A DNA stretch of 64,000 bases from Ramlibacter agri (GTDB taxonomy: Bacteria; Pseudomonadota; Gammaproteobacteria; Burkholderiales; Burkholderiaceae_C). Shown piece by piece: positions 25,796 to 33,954 of this stretch. Position 1 is the stretch's first letter. Each line of letters begins with the position of its first letter. The translations under genes and the position numbers were made by a program. Below the pieces are notes generated by a model that saw nothing but the letters and a program-made list of their open reading frames with translations, did not search any database and was not told where the DNA came from. The DNA lies in contig NZ_JABBFX010000002.1 of assembly GCF_012927085.1 (NCBI RefSeq), positions 682,001-746,000 of the forward strand, read 5' to 3'.

Positions 25796-27006
25796 TGTTC
25801 GCCCTTGACCACGCCGCGCTGCTTGAGGCCGGCGATCTGTTCTTCGGTGAGGCCCAGCTCGCGCATCACGGCCTCGGTGTCCTGGCCGATGCGCGGCGCG
25901 TTGCGGCGATGGCCGCCGGGCGTGCGGGAAAGCTTTGGCACGACGCCGGGCACCGTGAGCAGTTCGCCGTCGTCCAGGCGCACCTGCTGCAGCATGCCGC
26001 GCGCGGCATAGTGCGGATCGGCCACGATGTCGGCCACCGTGTAGATGCGGCCGGCCGGCACGGCGGCGGTGTCCAGCGCCTGCAGCACTTCGTCCACCGT
26101 GCGCGCCTTCGTCCACGCGCCGATGGCAGCGTCGATCTCTTCGACCCGCTTCACGCGGCCGGCGTTGTCGGCCAGCGTTGGATCGCTGCCCAGGTCCTCG
26201 CGGGCTATGGCGGCCATCAGGCGCTTGTAGATGCTGTCGCCGTTGCCGGCGATCAGCGCGTAGCCGCCGTCGCTGCACAGGTAGGCGTTGCTGGGCGCGA
26301 TGCCGGGCAGCGCGCTGCCGCCGGGGCCGCGCACCGCGCCGAAGGCGCTGTATTCGGGCACCAGGCTTTCCATGCAGTTGAATACCGCCTCGTACAGGGC
26401 GACGTCGACCACTTGCCCCTGGCCGCTGCGCTGCCGCTCCTGCAGCGCCAGCAGGATGCCGATGACGCCATGCAGCGCAGCCAGGGTGTCGCCGATGCTC
26501 ACGCCGACGCGCACCGGCACCCGGCCCGGCTCCGCGGTGAGGTGGCGCAGGCCGCCCATGGCCTCGCCCACCACGCCGAAGCCGGGGCGGTCCTTGTAGG
26601 GGCCGGTCTGGCCGTAGCCGCTGATGCGCAGAACGATCAGGCGCGGGTTCAGTTCCTGCAGCTTGTCCGGGCCCAGACCCCAGCCTTCCAGCGCGCCGGG
26701 GCGGAAATTCTCGATCAGCACGTCGGCCTCGGTGGCCAGCTTGCGCACGATCTCCTGGGCTGCGGGGTTCTTCAGGTCGAGGGCTACAGAGCGCTTGTTG
26801 CGCGACTGCACCTGCCACCACACCGAGGTGCCGTTCTTCAGCAGGCGCCAGTTGCGCAGCGGATCACCGGCGCCGGGCGGCTCGATCTTGACGACGTCGG
26901 CGCCGAAGTCGGCCAGGGTCTTCGCGGCGAAGGGCCCGGCGATCAGCTGGCCCATCTCCAGGACCTTGAGGCCGGTCAGGGGGCCGGCGGGGGTGTTCGT
27001 CTCCAT
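25792..27006 (-). CDS. CaiB/BaiF (class III) CoA-transferase
   Basis: 404 residues. Family start LTGLKVLEMGQLIAGPFAAK, the EPPGAGDPLR segment near 42, IENFRPGALE near 99, and the catalytic Asp173 in GVSIGDTLAA. It transfers CoA between carboxylic acids. First intact gene of the module CoA-transferase, lyase, Bug protein. The damaged LysR gene lies just upstream on the same strand; because of its frameshift, the altered LysR frame now runs 143 bp into this gene. Confidence 0.9.
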   Translation of the reverse strand: METNTPAGPLTGLKVLEMGQLIAGPFAAKTLADFGADVVKIEPPGAGDPLRNWRLLKNGTSVWWQVQSRNKRSVALDLKNPAAQEIVRKLATEADVLIENFRPGALEGWGLGPDKLQELNPRLIVLRISGYGQTGPYKDRPGFGVVGEAMGGLRHLTAEPGRVPVRVGVSIGDTLAALHGVIGILLALQERQRSGQGQVVDVALYEAVFNCMESLVPEYSAFGAVRGPGGSALPGIAPSNAYLCSDGGYALIAGNGDSIYKRLMAAIAREDLGSDPTLADNAGRVKRVEEIDAAIGAWTKARTVDEVLQALDTAAVPAGRIYTVADIVADPHYAARGMLQQVRLDDGELLTVPGVVPKLSRTPGGHRRNAPRIGQDTEAVMRELGLTEEQIAGLKQRGVVKGEQ

Positions 27007-27039
27007 GGGGCGCAGTGTGGTCCTGCGCCACGCGGGCGT

Positions 27040-28027
27040 CTATTGCCGTTTTCGGGGACGAGTCTTCGCATCCTGCGAAGGCTCGGCCAGGAACTCCACC
27101 AGCGCCGCGGCGGCCGGATCTACCGGGCCGCTGCGGGTGGCCACCAGCAGCCGGCGCGCGGCCCAGGCGTCGGCTGCTGGTGGCCACCCGCAGCCGGCGC
27201 GCGGCCCAGGCGTCGGCCAGCGGCCGCCAGCGCAGGCCCATGGCGTCCACCATGGGCATCACCGCCGCCTTCGGCAGGATGGTGATGCCGAGACCCGAGG
27301 CCACCAGGTGGCAGACCGCGTCGAAGCTGCGCACCTGCATGCGCACCTTGAGCGTCAGGCCGCTGGCGAGCGCCGTGCGCTGCAGGCGGTTCAGGAGCGC
27401 CGCGCCGTCGGTGAGCGTGACCCAGTCCTCGTCCAGCGCGTCCGCCAGCGGCATGGCGCCGCGCCCGGCCAGGCGGTGCCTGGGCGGAATCACCAGCACC
27501 AGCTCGTCGCGCCGGAACATGCGGCAGTCCAGGCCCTCGGTTTCGGCGCCCTCGACGAACACGCCGACATCGGCACGCCCTTCGCGCAAGGCGGCGACCA
27601 CGCCGTCCGAGACCTGCTCCTCCAGCTCCACCCGCACCTGCTGCGCCTGCTTCGCATAGCGCGCCAGCAGCGGCGGCAGGAACTGGGTGATGGCGGCGGA
27701 GCTGGCGCACAGGCGAACGTGCTGCGCGATGCCCTGGCGCAGGTCCGCGAGCTCGCTGCCCATCTGCTCCAGCGACTGCAGCAGCGCGATGGCATGGCGG
27801 GCGAATACGCGCCCGGCTGCCGTGGGCAGCACGCCGCGGCCATGGCGCTGGAACAGCGGCTCGCCGATGGCATCTTCCAGCTCGCGGATGCGGCGGCTGG
27901 CGGCGGCGAGCGCGAGGTGCGCCTCGCGCGCGGCGGCGCTCAGGCTGCCGTGCTCCACGCAGTCCACCACCAGGCGGATGGAGACGAGATCGAAGCGGGC
28001 CAGGTTGTAGGGGACGCGGCCGGGCAT
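27040..28027 (-). pseudogene. LysR-family regulator broken by a 43-bp duplication
   Basis: N-terminal winged helix (RFDLVSIRLVVDCVEHGSLS, LALAAASRRIRELEDAIGEPL) and a normal effector domain up to RWRPLADAWAARRL. There the 43-bp segment 27131-27173 is repeated at 27174-27216. Removing one copy restores exactly 315 codons ending with LVEFLAEPSQDAKTRPRKRQ and a stop at 27040. With both copies the frame shifts and reads an Arg/Gly/Pro-rich tail to 26864, overlapping the CoA-transferase gene. DNA binding could survive, but the last 40 or so residues are replaced. It was presumably the regulator of the module downstream. Confidence 0.85.
27131..27216. repeat. 43-bp tandem duplication with a 20-bp inverted repeat
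   Basis: Two 43-bp units (27131-27173, 27174-27216) identical at 41 positions. The two differences lie in the first 20 bp, and the first 20 bp of unit 1 are the exact reverse complement of the first 20 bp of unit 2 (CTGCGGGTGGCCACCAGCAG versus CTGCTGGTGGCCACCCGCAG). The remaining 23 bp are identical and in direct orientation. Confidence 0.92.
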
Positions 28028-28031
28028 GGAA

Positions 28032-28355
28032 TCAAAGAAGGCGGTCCAGGCCGGCCAGTTCGTCCTGCAAGGGCGCGAAATCGTCCCGCGTGCGGGCCGG
28101 CTGCAGCAGCATGGCGTCCAGCCGCTCCTCCAGGGTCCGCGCGGCCACGCTCAAGTCCTTCAGCCCGAAGGTCCCCGCCGAGCCGGCGATCTTGTGGACG
28201 ATGCCGTGCAGGCCGCGCAGCGGCTCTTCGTCCTGCGGCGCCGCCAGGCATTGCCGCAGGAACGCCCGCGCCTCGGCCAGGCGTTCGGGCACCTGGCGGG
28301 CGTAGTCGTCGCGGAATTGCTGGAGGGCCTTCTGGAAATCGGCGGCGTCGCTCAT
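28032..28355 (-). CDS. Stand-alone Hpt (histidine phosphotransfer) protein
   Basis: 107 residues. The Hpt helix has the phosphorylatable His54 in LHGIVHKIAGSAGTFG. The whole protein is one four-helix bundle domain with no kinase or receiver attached. It would pass phosphate between a hybrid kinase and a response regulator, but neither is adjacent. It ends 4 bp before the LysR gene start on the same strand. Confidence 0.87.
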   Translation of the reverse strand: MSDAADFQKALQQFRDDYARQVPERLAEARAFLRQCLAAPQDEEPLRGLHGIVHKIAGSAGTFGLKDLSVAARTLEERLDAMLLQPARTRDDFAPLQDELAGLDRLL

Positions 28356-28372
28356 GCCGCCATTGTGCTGGC

Positions 28373-28942
28373 TCAGTCCTCGCCCATGTGCAGCCAGTCC
28401 GTCTCCGGCATCTGCTGCATGAAGCGCATGACGTTTTCCAGCACGCCCTGGCTTTCGGCCCACTCCACGTGCTCGCGGAACAGCAGGCGCTTGGTCAGCG
28501 GCGCGGTGATGGCCCAGGCCGGGCCGACCGGCGGGGTGGGCGGCGGCTGCTCGCCGCGCACCGTCTTGCGCGCGGGCAGCAGCGCGTGCATTTCCTGCCA
28601 GCGCTCCTGCCGCGGGCAGACGCGGTTGTTCTTGCGAGCCACCAGCATGGCGGCGTCGAGCGTGAACAGCGGCTGGGCCTCCGCCGCGCGCTTCTTCAGC
28701 GTGACCGGCACCGTCATCGGCTGGGTCTGGGCCCAGCCCGGGTCTTCGCTGCTGCGGTGCAGCGTCGAGGCCGGCGCCGTGTCGGCGAAGCGGTTCTCGT
28801 GCTGCTTGTTCACCTCGGACCAGAGCGCCCACACCGAGTCGCTGCTGTGCTCGATCACCTCGGGCGCCGGGAGTTTCTCGCCGAGCGCCGCGTGCAGGTC
28901 GAATTCGGGCTTGGGTCGGGGAGTCTTCGGAGCGGAGGCCAT
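28373..28942 (-). CDS. Hypothetical protein
   Basis: 189 residues, soluble, rich in Pro and charged residues, no signal peptide. Features include VWALWSEVNKQHENRFADTA, ERWQEMHALLP and a C-terminal acidic helix (ENVMRFMQQMPETDWLHMGED). I recognise no domain. Codon usage is like that of its neighbours. It lies 17 bp upstream of the Hpt gene and may share its transcript. Confidence 0.72.
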   Translation of the reverse strand: MASAPKTPRPKPEFDLHAALGEKLPAPEVIEHSSDSVWALWSEVNKQHENRFADTAPASTLHRSSEDPGWAQTQPMTVPVTLKKRAAEAQPLFTLDAAMLVARKNNRVCPRQERWQEMHALLPARKTVRGEQPPPTPPVGPAWAITAPLTKRLLFREHVEWAESQGVLENVMRFMQQMPETDWLHMGED

Positions 28943-29111
28943 GGGTAGCCAATCGTAAGGCCTGTGGAGGCATTTGCCTTAATCCACGTCAGCAAAACTT
29001 AAGACCTCGCGTGAAATGCGTCCGTAATCCGCCGGCGACAGCCGCGCGGGCGCCCCGGCCAGCCCGGCAGCCCGCCCGGCCCGGGGTGGCAAGGTCACTA
29101 CACTGCGCCCC

Positions 29112-30884
29112 ATGCAGAGCCCATCCGCGCCCGCGAAGTCCGCCCAATCGCTTTCCGGGCTGTTGCCCTTCCTGCGTCCCTACCGCGTCCGCATTGCGCT
29201 GGCGTGCCTGTTCCTGCTGACCGCGGCGACGGCAATGCTGCTGTTCCCGCTGGCGCTGCGCGGCATGATCGACCTGGGCCTGTCCGCCGCGCCCGGTGAT
29301 CGCGTGCTGGCCTTGCGCGAGCACTTCCTGCTGCTGTTCGGCGTGGCCGTGGCGCTGGGCCTGTCGTCCGCGGCGCGCTTCTACCAGGTGAGCTGGCTGG
29401 GCGAGCGTGTCACCGCCGACCTGCGCAACGCCGTCTATGCGCACGTCCTGGAACAAAGCCCCGAGTTCTTCGAGAGCACGCAGACCGGCGAAGTGCTGTC
29501 GCGCCTGACCACCGACACGACGGTGGTGCAGACGGTGATCGGCTCCTCGTTCTCGCTGGGCCTGCGCAACCTGGTGATGGGCGTCGGCGCGCTCGTGATG
29601 CTGGTGGTGACCCACCCGTACGTGATGGTGCAGGTGCTCGGCGTGGTGCTGCTGGTGGTGCTGCCCGCGATGTGGTTCGGCCGGCGCGTGCGGCGGCTGT
29701 CGCGCGCCAGCCAGGACCGCGTGGCCGACTCGAGCGCCATCGCCGCGGAAGTGCTGAACGCCATCCCCGTCGTGCAGAGCTATGCGGCCGAAACGCGCGA
29801 GGCGCAGCGTTTTTCCGGCGCCACCGAGAACGCGTTCCGCACCGGCATCCGCCGCACCAAGGCCCGCGCCGCGCTGGTGGCCTTCGTCATCATCGCCAAC
29901 GCGGCGCTGATGCTGTGGGGCCTGTACGAAGGCACGCAGGCCGTGCTGCGCGGCGAGCTCACCGCCGGCCAGCTGGGGCAGGCCGTGCTGTACGTCGGCA
30001 TCTTCGCCGGCGCGATCGCCATCCTCGGCGAGGTCTATGGCGACCTGCTGCGCGCCGCCGGCGCCACCGAGCGCCTGATGGAGCTGCTGGCAAGCCGCTC
30101 GCCGGTGGCTTCGCCGGCGGTGCCCGTGGCCGCTCCGCGGCTGGGCGCCGGCAGCCGGGTCGAGTTCGACGGCATCCGCTTCTTCTATCCCTCGCGGCCG
30201 GCCACGCCGGCGCTGGATCGGTTCGACCTGGACGTGCGCCCGGGTGAAACGGTGGCCCTGGTCGGCCCCAGCGGCGCGGGCAAGAGCACGGTGTTCCAGT
30301 TGCTGCTGCGCTTCTACGATCCGCAGGAAGGCCGCATCGTCGTCGACGGCACGCCGATCCGCGACCTCGGCTTGCAGGACCTGCGGGATCGCATCGCGCT
30401 GGTGCCGCAGGAGGCGGTGATCTTCTCCGCTTCGGCGCGCGAGAACATCCGCTATGGCCGCCCCGGCGCGAGCGATGCGGAGGTGGAAGCGGCCGCACGC
30501 GGCGCCTTCGCGCACGATTTCATCGCCGCCCTGCCGGAAGGCTACGACACCTTCCTGGGCGAGCGCGGCGTGCGCCTGTCAGGCGGGCAGCGGCAACGCA
30601 TCGCGATCGCGCGGGCGATGCTGAAGAACCCGCCCCTGCTGCTGCTGGACGAGGCCACCAGCGCGCTCGACGCCGAGAGCGAGCGCATGGTGCAGGCCGC
30701 GCTGGAAAGCGCGATGCAGGGCCGCACGACGCTGGTGATCGCGCACCGCCTGGCGACGGTGCAGAAGGCCCACCGCATCATCGTGCTCGATCACGGGAAG
30801 ATCGTGGAGGCAGGGACGCATGAGGCCCTGCTGGCGGCGCAGGGGGTCTACGCGCGGCTGGCGGCGCTGCAGTTCATGACTTGA
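29112..30884 (+). CDS. ABC exporter with fused membrane and ATPase domains (MsbA/ABCB type)
   Basis: 590 residues. Six membrane helices in the first ~320 residues (first IALACLFLLTAATAMLLFPLAL), then the ATPase domain with Walker A GPSGAGKST near 384-392, signature LSGGQRQ near 489 and Walker B LLLLDEATSALD near 505-516, plus the H-loop in VIAHRL. Half-transporter expected to work as a homodimer exporting a lipid or hydrophobic compound. It may be an MsbA paralogue; no lipid A gene such as lpxK is next to it, so I do not name it. Confidence 0.9.
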   Translation: MQSPSAPAKSAQSLSGLLPFLRPYRVRIALACLFLLTAATAMLLFPLALRGMIDLGLSAAPGDRVLALREHFLLLFGVAVALGLSSAARFYQVSWLGERVTADLRNAVYAHVLEQSPEFFESTQTGEVLSRLTTDTTVVQTVIGSSFSLGLRNLVMGVGALVMLVVTHPYVMVQVLGVVLLVVLPAMWFGRRVRRLSRASQDRVADSSAIAAEVLNAIPVVQSYAAETREAQRFSGATENAFRTGIRRTKARAALVAFVIIANAALMLWGLYEGTQAVLRGELTAGQLGQAVLYVGIFAGAIAILGEVYGDLLRAAGATERLMELLASRSPVASPAVPVAAPRLGAGSRVEFDGIRFFYPSRPATPALDRFDLDVRPGETVALVGPSGAGKSTVFQLLLRFYDPQEGRIVVDGTPIRDLGLQDLRDRIALVPQEAVIFSASARENIRYGRPGASDAEVEAAARGAFAHDFIAALPEGYDTFLGERGVRLSGGQRQRIAIARAMLKNPPLLLLDEATSALDAESERMVQAALESAMQGRTTLVIAHRLATVQKAHRIIVLDHGKIVEAGTHEALLAAQGVYARLAALQFMT

Positions 30885-30887
30885 GAA

Positions 30888-31003
30888 GGCGGACTTCCGA
30901 GCGCCAAGGACGCAAAAACACGCAAAGGACGCAAAAAGGACATCCTGAATTCCTTTTGCGTCCTTTGCGAAATCTTTGCGTCCTTTGCGTCCGGAAGTCC
31001 GCC
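30888..31003. repeat. GCAAAGGA hairpin element, copy 1
   Basis: 116-bp near-perfect palindrome. Outer arms GGCGGACTTCCG and CGGAAGTCCGCC pair exactly; inside, repeats of CGCAAAGGACGCAAAA on the left pair with TTTTGCGTCCTTTGCG on the right, around a centre containing AAGGACATC. It lies between two convergent genes. Copies 2 and 3 are at 45311-45424 and 53556-53670. Confidence 0.9.
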
Positions 31004-31012
31004 CTTGAACCC

Positions 31013-31453
31013 CTACTGCAACGGACCTTTCAAGCCCTTCGGAACCGGCAGCGGCAGCACCGAGATGCCCTCTTCCAGCAAGGACTCGGTTTCCTCGCGC
31101 GAAGCCTGGCCGCGGATGCTGCGCTCCTCGGTTTCGCCGTAGTGGATCTTGCGCGCTTCCTCGGCGAATTTCTCGCCCACGTCCTCGGTGTTGGCCATGA
31201 CGTGCTTCACCATCTGCAGCCACGCCGCCTGCATCTTGGGGTCGGGCGTGTTCATCACCGGCTGCTTGGGCGGCGCGGGCTCGGCGGCGCCCAGGTTCAG
31301 GCGCGGCGCGCTGGGCAGCTTGGCGACGTGCGCGTCACCGCACATCGGGCATTCGACCAGGCCGCGCCCCAGCTGGTCCTGGAAGTCGTCTTCCGAGGCG
31401 AACCAGCCTTCGAAGCCATGGCCGTGGCTGCATTGGAGATTCAGGACCTTCAT
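31013..31453 (-). CDS. DUF1178-family protein
   Basis: 146 residues from ATG 31453. Starts with the family motif KVLNLQCSHGHGFEGWFAS and CPMC at 35-38, with Cys8 and His10/His12, giving a possible small zinc-binding site. Then a linker rich in Pro and a helical C-terminus (MVKHVMANTEDVGEKFAEEA). Function is unknown. It overlaps the NUDIX gene by 4 bp (ATGA), so the two are coupled. Confidence 0.88.
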   Translation of the reverse strand: MKVLNLQCSHGHGFEGWFASEDDFQDQLGRGLVECPMCGDAHVAKLPSAPRLNLGAAEPAPPKQPVMNTPDPKMQAAWLQMVKHVMANTEDVGEKFAEEARKIHYGETEERSIRGQASREETESLLEEGISVLPLPVPKGLKGPLQ

Positions 31454-32034
31454 GCCCCTGCAGATGGCGTCTGCCAGTCGAGTTTCCAAGTCCCCGCCAG
31501 CACATTCTGAACCCACAGCGCCGCTGCCAGCGTCTTGGAATCCTTGACCGTGCCGTCGCGGCACCAGCCCAGGAGCTCCTCGGGGGTGGCCGTGAAGACG
31601 TCCAGGAACTCGCCGTGATCCAGCTGCGCGCCCTGCAAGGTCAGGCCGCGAGCGAACCAGATGTGGATGGCCTCGTCCGAATAGGCCACCGTGGGATACA
31701 GCGTGAAGGCGTAGGCCCACTCGCGCGCCACGTAGCCGGTTTCCTCCAGCAGCTCGCGCTGCCCGCAGGCCAGCGCGCCCTCGCCCGGGTCCAGCTTGCC
31801 GGCGGGGATCTCGATGATCACCTGCCTGGTCGGGTGCCGGTACTGGCGCTCCAGCACGATGCGGCCGTCTTCCAGCAGCGGGATGACGGCGACCGCGCCC
31901 GGGTGCAGCACGAACTCGCGCGTGGACTGATGGCCGTCGGGCAGGCGCACGGTGTCGCGCACGACGTGCAGGAAGCGGCCCTTCAGCAGTTCCTCGCGCG
32001 ACAACGCTTCTTCCCGCAGGTGCGAATCACTCAT
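31450..32034 (-). CDS. NUDIX hydrolase, ADP-ribose pyrophosphatase-like
   Basis: 194 residues from ATG 32034 (an upstream ATG at 32061 is less likely). Complete Nudix box at 79-101, G-x5-E-x7-REL-x-EETGY, preceded by VLERQYRHPTRQVIIEIPAGK, the hallmark of ADP-ribose/nucleotide-sugar pyrophosphatases. It would hydrolyse ADP-ribose-type substrates to AMP plus a sugar phosphate. Follows the nuo block but is separated from DUF2818 by 112 bp holding a repeat. Confidence 0.9.
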   Translation of the reverse strand: MSDSHLREEALSREELLKGRFLHVVRDTVRLPDGHQSTREFVLHPGAVAVIPLLEDGRIVLERQYRHPTRQVIIEIPAGKLDPGEGALACGQRELLEETGYVAREWAYAFTLYPTVAYSDEAIHIWFARGLTLQGAQLDHGEFLDVFTATPEELLGWCRDGTVKDSKTLAAALWVQNVLAGTWKLDWQTPSAGA

Positions 32035-32049
32035 GTCAAGTCTCCGTGC

Positions 32050-32140
32050 CGGGCCCTTCAAGCGTCACCGCGGAACCGGCTTTGCCGGGCCGCTGGTGGC
32101 GCCCCTTGAGGGGGAAGCGCCGAAGGCGCATCGGGGGTGG
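32050..32140. repeat. Dispersed intergenic repeat (single copy here)
   Basis: The gap between the NUDIX and DUF2818 genes holds GCTTTGCCGGGCCGCTGGTG, then CCCCTTGAGGGGGAAGCGCC with a CCCCTTGAGGGG palindrome, and GCCGAAGGCGCATCGGGGGT. I recognise this as a sequence type that recurs between genes in Comamonadaceae genomes; only one copy is in this window, so that statement rests on memory. Confidence 0.45.
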
Positions 32141-32146
32141 GCCAAT

Positions 32147-32449
32147 TCAATGCCTGGGTTTGAACAGGTAACGCCAGACGAAGCCCGGAGCGGCGAAGGT
32201 GAGGAATAGCGCGCCCGTGACCGCGTAGAACTCCCAGCCTTGCGGCGAGATCTGGCCGGCGTGCTGCTCCAGCGCGAGGCCGATGCCGCCGACCACGAAG
32301 TACAGCAGCACCAGCTCGCCCAGGCGCAGGGCGAGGTTCTTGCCGCCCGCGAGCGGAACCACGCCCAGCACCCGCTGGCTGAGGAATGGCAGGTTGGCGG
32401 CGCAGAACGCCAGCACCAGCACGAGCCAGACGGATGCGGTCTGCGTCAC
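32147..32449 (-). CDS. DUF2818 membrane protein following nuoN
   Basis: 100 residues with three predicted membrane helices (VWLVLVLAFCAANLPF, LALRLGELVLLYFVVGGIGL and the segment around FYAVTGALFLTFAAPGFVW). It starts one base before the nuoN stop, the usual position in Burkholderiales, where it closes the nuo cluster. The role is unknown; position suggests a link to complex I or its assembly. Confidence 0.85.
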   Translation of the reverse strand: MTQTASVWLVLVLAFCAANLPFLSQRVLGVVPLAGGKNLALRLGELVLLYFVVGGIGLALEQHAGQISPQGWEFYAVTGALFLTFAAPGFVWRYLFKPRH

Positions 32450-32450
32450 T

Positions 32451-33938
32451 TCAGGTCGTCAATGCCTTGAGGATGGCCTGCGCGCACAGCGACATCAGGC
32501 CGCCCGGCAGGATGCCCAGGATCAGCACCAGCGCGCCATTGATCGTCAGCACCACGCGCACGTCGGCGGGCGCCGCGACGGTGGTGGCCGTGATCGGCGC
32601 ATCGAAGTACATGACCTTGACGACGCGGATGTAGTAGTAGGCGGCCACCAGCGACATCATCACCGCGAACACGGCCAGCCCGATGTTGAAGCTGCTGCCG
32701 GAGACCAGCAGCGCCTGCAGCACCGCCAGCTTGGCGTAGAAGCCCACCATCGGCGGCACTCCGGCCAGCGAGAACAGGCAGATCGCCATGATCGCGGCGT
32801 ACAGCGGGCTGCGCTGGTTGAGGCCGGCCAGGTCGGAGATCTCCTCGCTCTCGAAGCCTTCGCGCGACAGCAGCAGGATGACGCCGAAGCTCGCCAGCGT
32901 GGTCAGCACGTAGGTGACGATGTAGAACATCGCCGAGCTGTAGGCATTGGCGGCGGCGGCGGGGCTGCCGTTCACCACGCCCGAGAGCAGGCCCAGGATC
33001 ACGAAGCCCATCTGGCCGATCGTGGAATACGCCAGCATCCGCTTCAGGTTGGTCTGCGCGATGGCTGCCAGGTTGCCGATGAACAGCGAGCACACGGCCA
33101 GCACCACCAGCATCTGCTGCCAGTCGAAGGCCAGCGGCAGCAGGCCTTCCACCAGCAGGCGGATCGCGATGGCGAAGGCCGCCAGTTCGGGAGCCGAGCC
33201 GATGATCAGCGTGATCGCGGTCGGGGCGCCCTGGTAGACGTCCGGGATCCACATGTGGAAGGGCGCGGCGCCCAGCTTGAAGGCGAGGCCGGCGACGATG
33301 AACACGAGGCCGAACACCAGCACCTGGTGCTTGACCTGGCCGGTGCTCACCACCTTGAAGACGGTGCCGATGTCCAGCGAGCCAGTGGCGCCGTAGATCA
33401 TGGACAGGCCGTACAGCAGGAAGCCCGAAGCCATCGCGCCCAGCACGAAGTACTTCATGGCCGCTTCGGTCGCCACCGTGTGGTCGCGGCGCAGCGCCAC
33501 CAGCGCATAGCTGGAGAGCGTCAGCAGTTCCAGGCCCAGGTAGATGACCAGGAAGTTGTTGCCCGAGATCATCACGAAGATGCCCAGCAGCGCGAACATC
33601 GAGAGCGTGAACATCTCGCCGCCGCGCAGCATGTCGCGCACGCCGGCGTACGGGCGGCCGTAGACCATGCAGACCATCATGGAGAGGGTCGCAAAGAACT
33701 TCAGCCAGTTGGCCATGCTGTCGACGACCACCATGCGGTTGAAGGCATAGACGGTGTCGCCGGCGGCGCCGGCCTGGGCCGTCAGCCAGGCCACGACGGC
33801 CAGGGACAGCATGGTGAGGGCGTAAGTGGCGGTGCGCAGGCGGCTCGTCACGCCCAGGTCCACCAGGGCGACGACGCAAGCCATCACCAGCAGGACGATC
33901 TCGGGCGCGACCGCGCTAAAGCTCAAGGAGTCGATCAT
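32451..33938 (-). CDS. nuoN: NADH-quinone oxidoreductase subunit N
   Basis: 495 residues, polytopic antiporter-like subunit of the complex I membrane arm. About 14 helices, with the family motif around FKLGAAPFHMWIPDVYQGAP and the proton-channel Lys/Glu residues in helices such as AYSSAMFYIVTY. It carries out one of the proton-pumping steps driven by quinone reduction. Separated from nuoM by 16 bp. Confidence 0.96.
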   Translation of the reverse strand: MIDSLSFSAVAPEIVLLVMACVVALVDLGVTSRLRTATYALTMLSLAVVAWLTAQAGAAGDTVYAFNRMVVVDSMANWLKFFATLSMMVCMVYGRPYAGVRDMLRGGEMFTLSMFALLGIFVMISGNNFLVIYLGLELLTLSSYALVALRRDHTVATEAAMKYFVLGAMASGFLLYGLSMIYGATGSLDIGTVFKVVSTGQVKHQVLVFGLVFIVAGLAFKLGAAPFHMWIPDVYQGAPTAITLIIGSAPELAAFAIAIRLLVEGLLPLAFDWQQMLVVLAVCSLFIGNLAAIAQTNLKRMLAYSTIGQMGFVILGLLSGVVNGSPAAAANAYSSAMFYIVTYVLTTLASFGVILLLSREGFESEEISDLAGLNQRSPLYAAIMAICLFSLAGVPPMVGFYAKLAVLQALLVSGSSFNIGLAVFAVMMSLVAAYYYIRVVKVMYFDAPITATTVAAPADVRVVLTINGALVLILGILPGGLMSLCAQAILKALTT

Positions 33939-33954
33939 GTTCGTGTCTTCCCGC

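Noticed and set aside
30888..31003. CRISPR array from repeated GCAAAGGA units
   Set aside because: Units are unequally spaced, pair into one hairpin, have no constant spacer length, and no cas gene is present.
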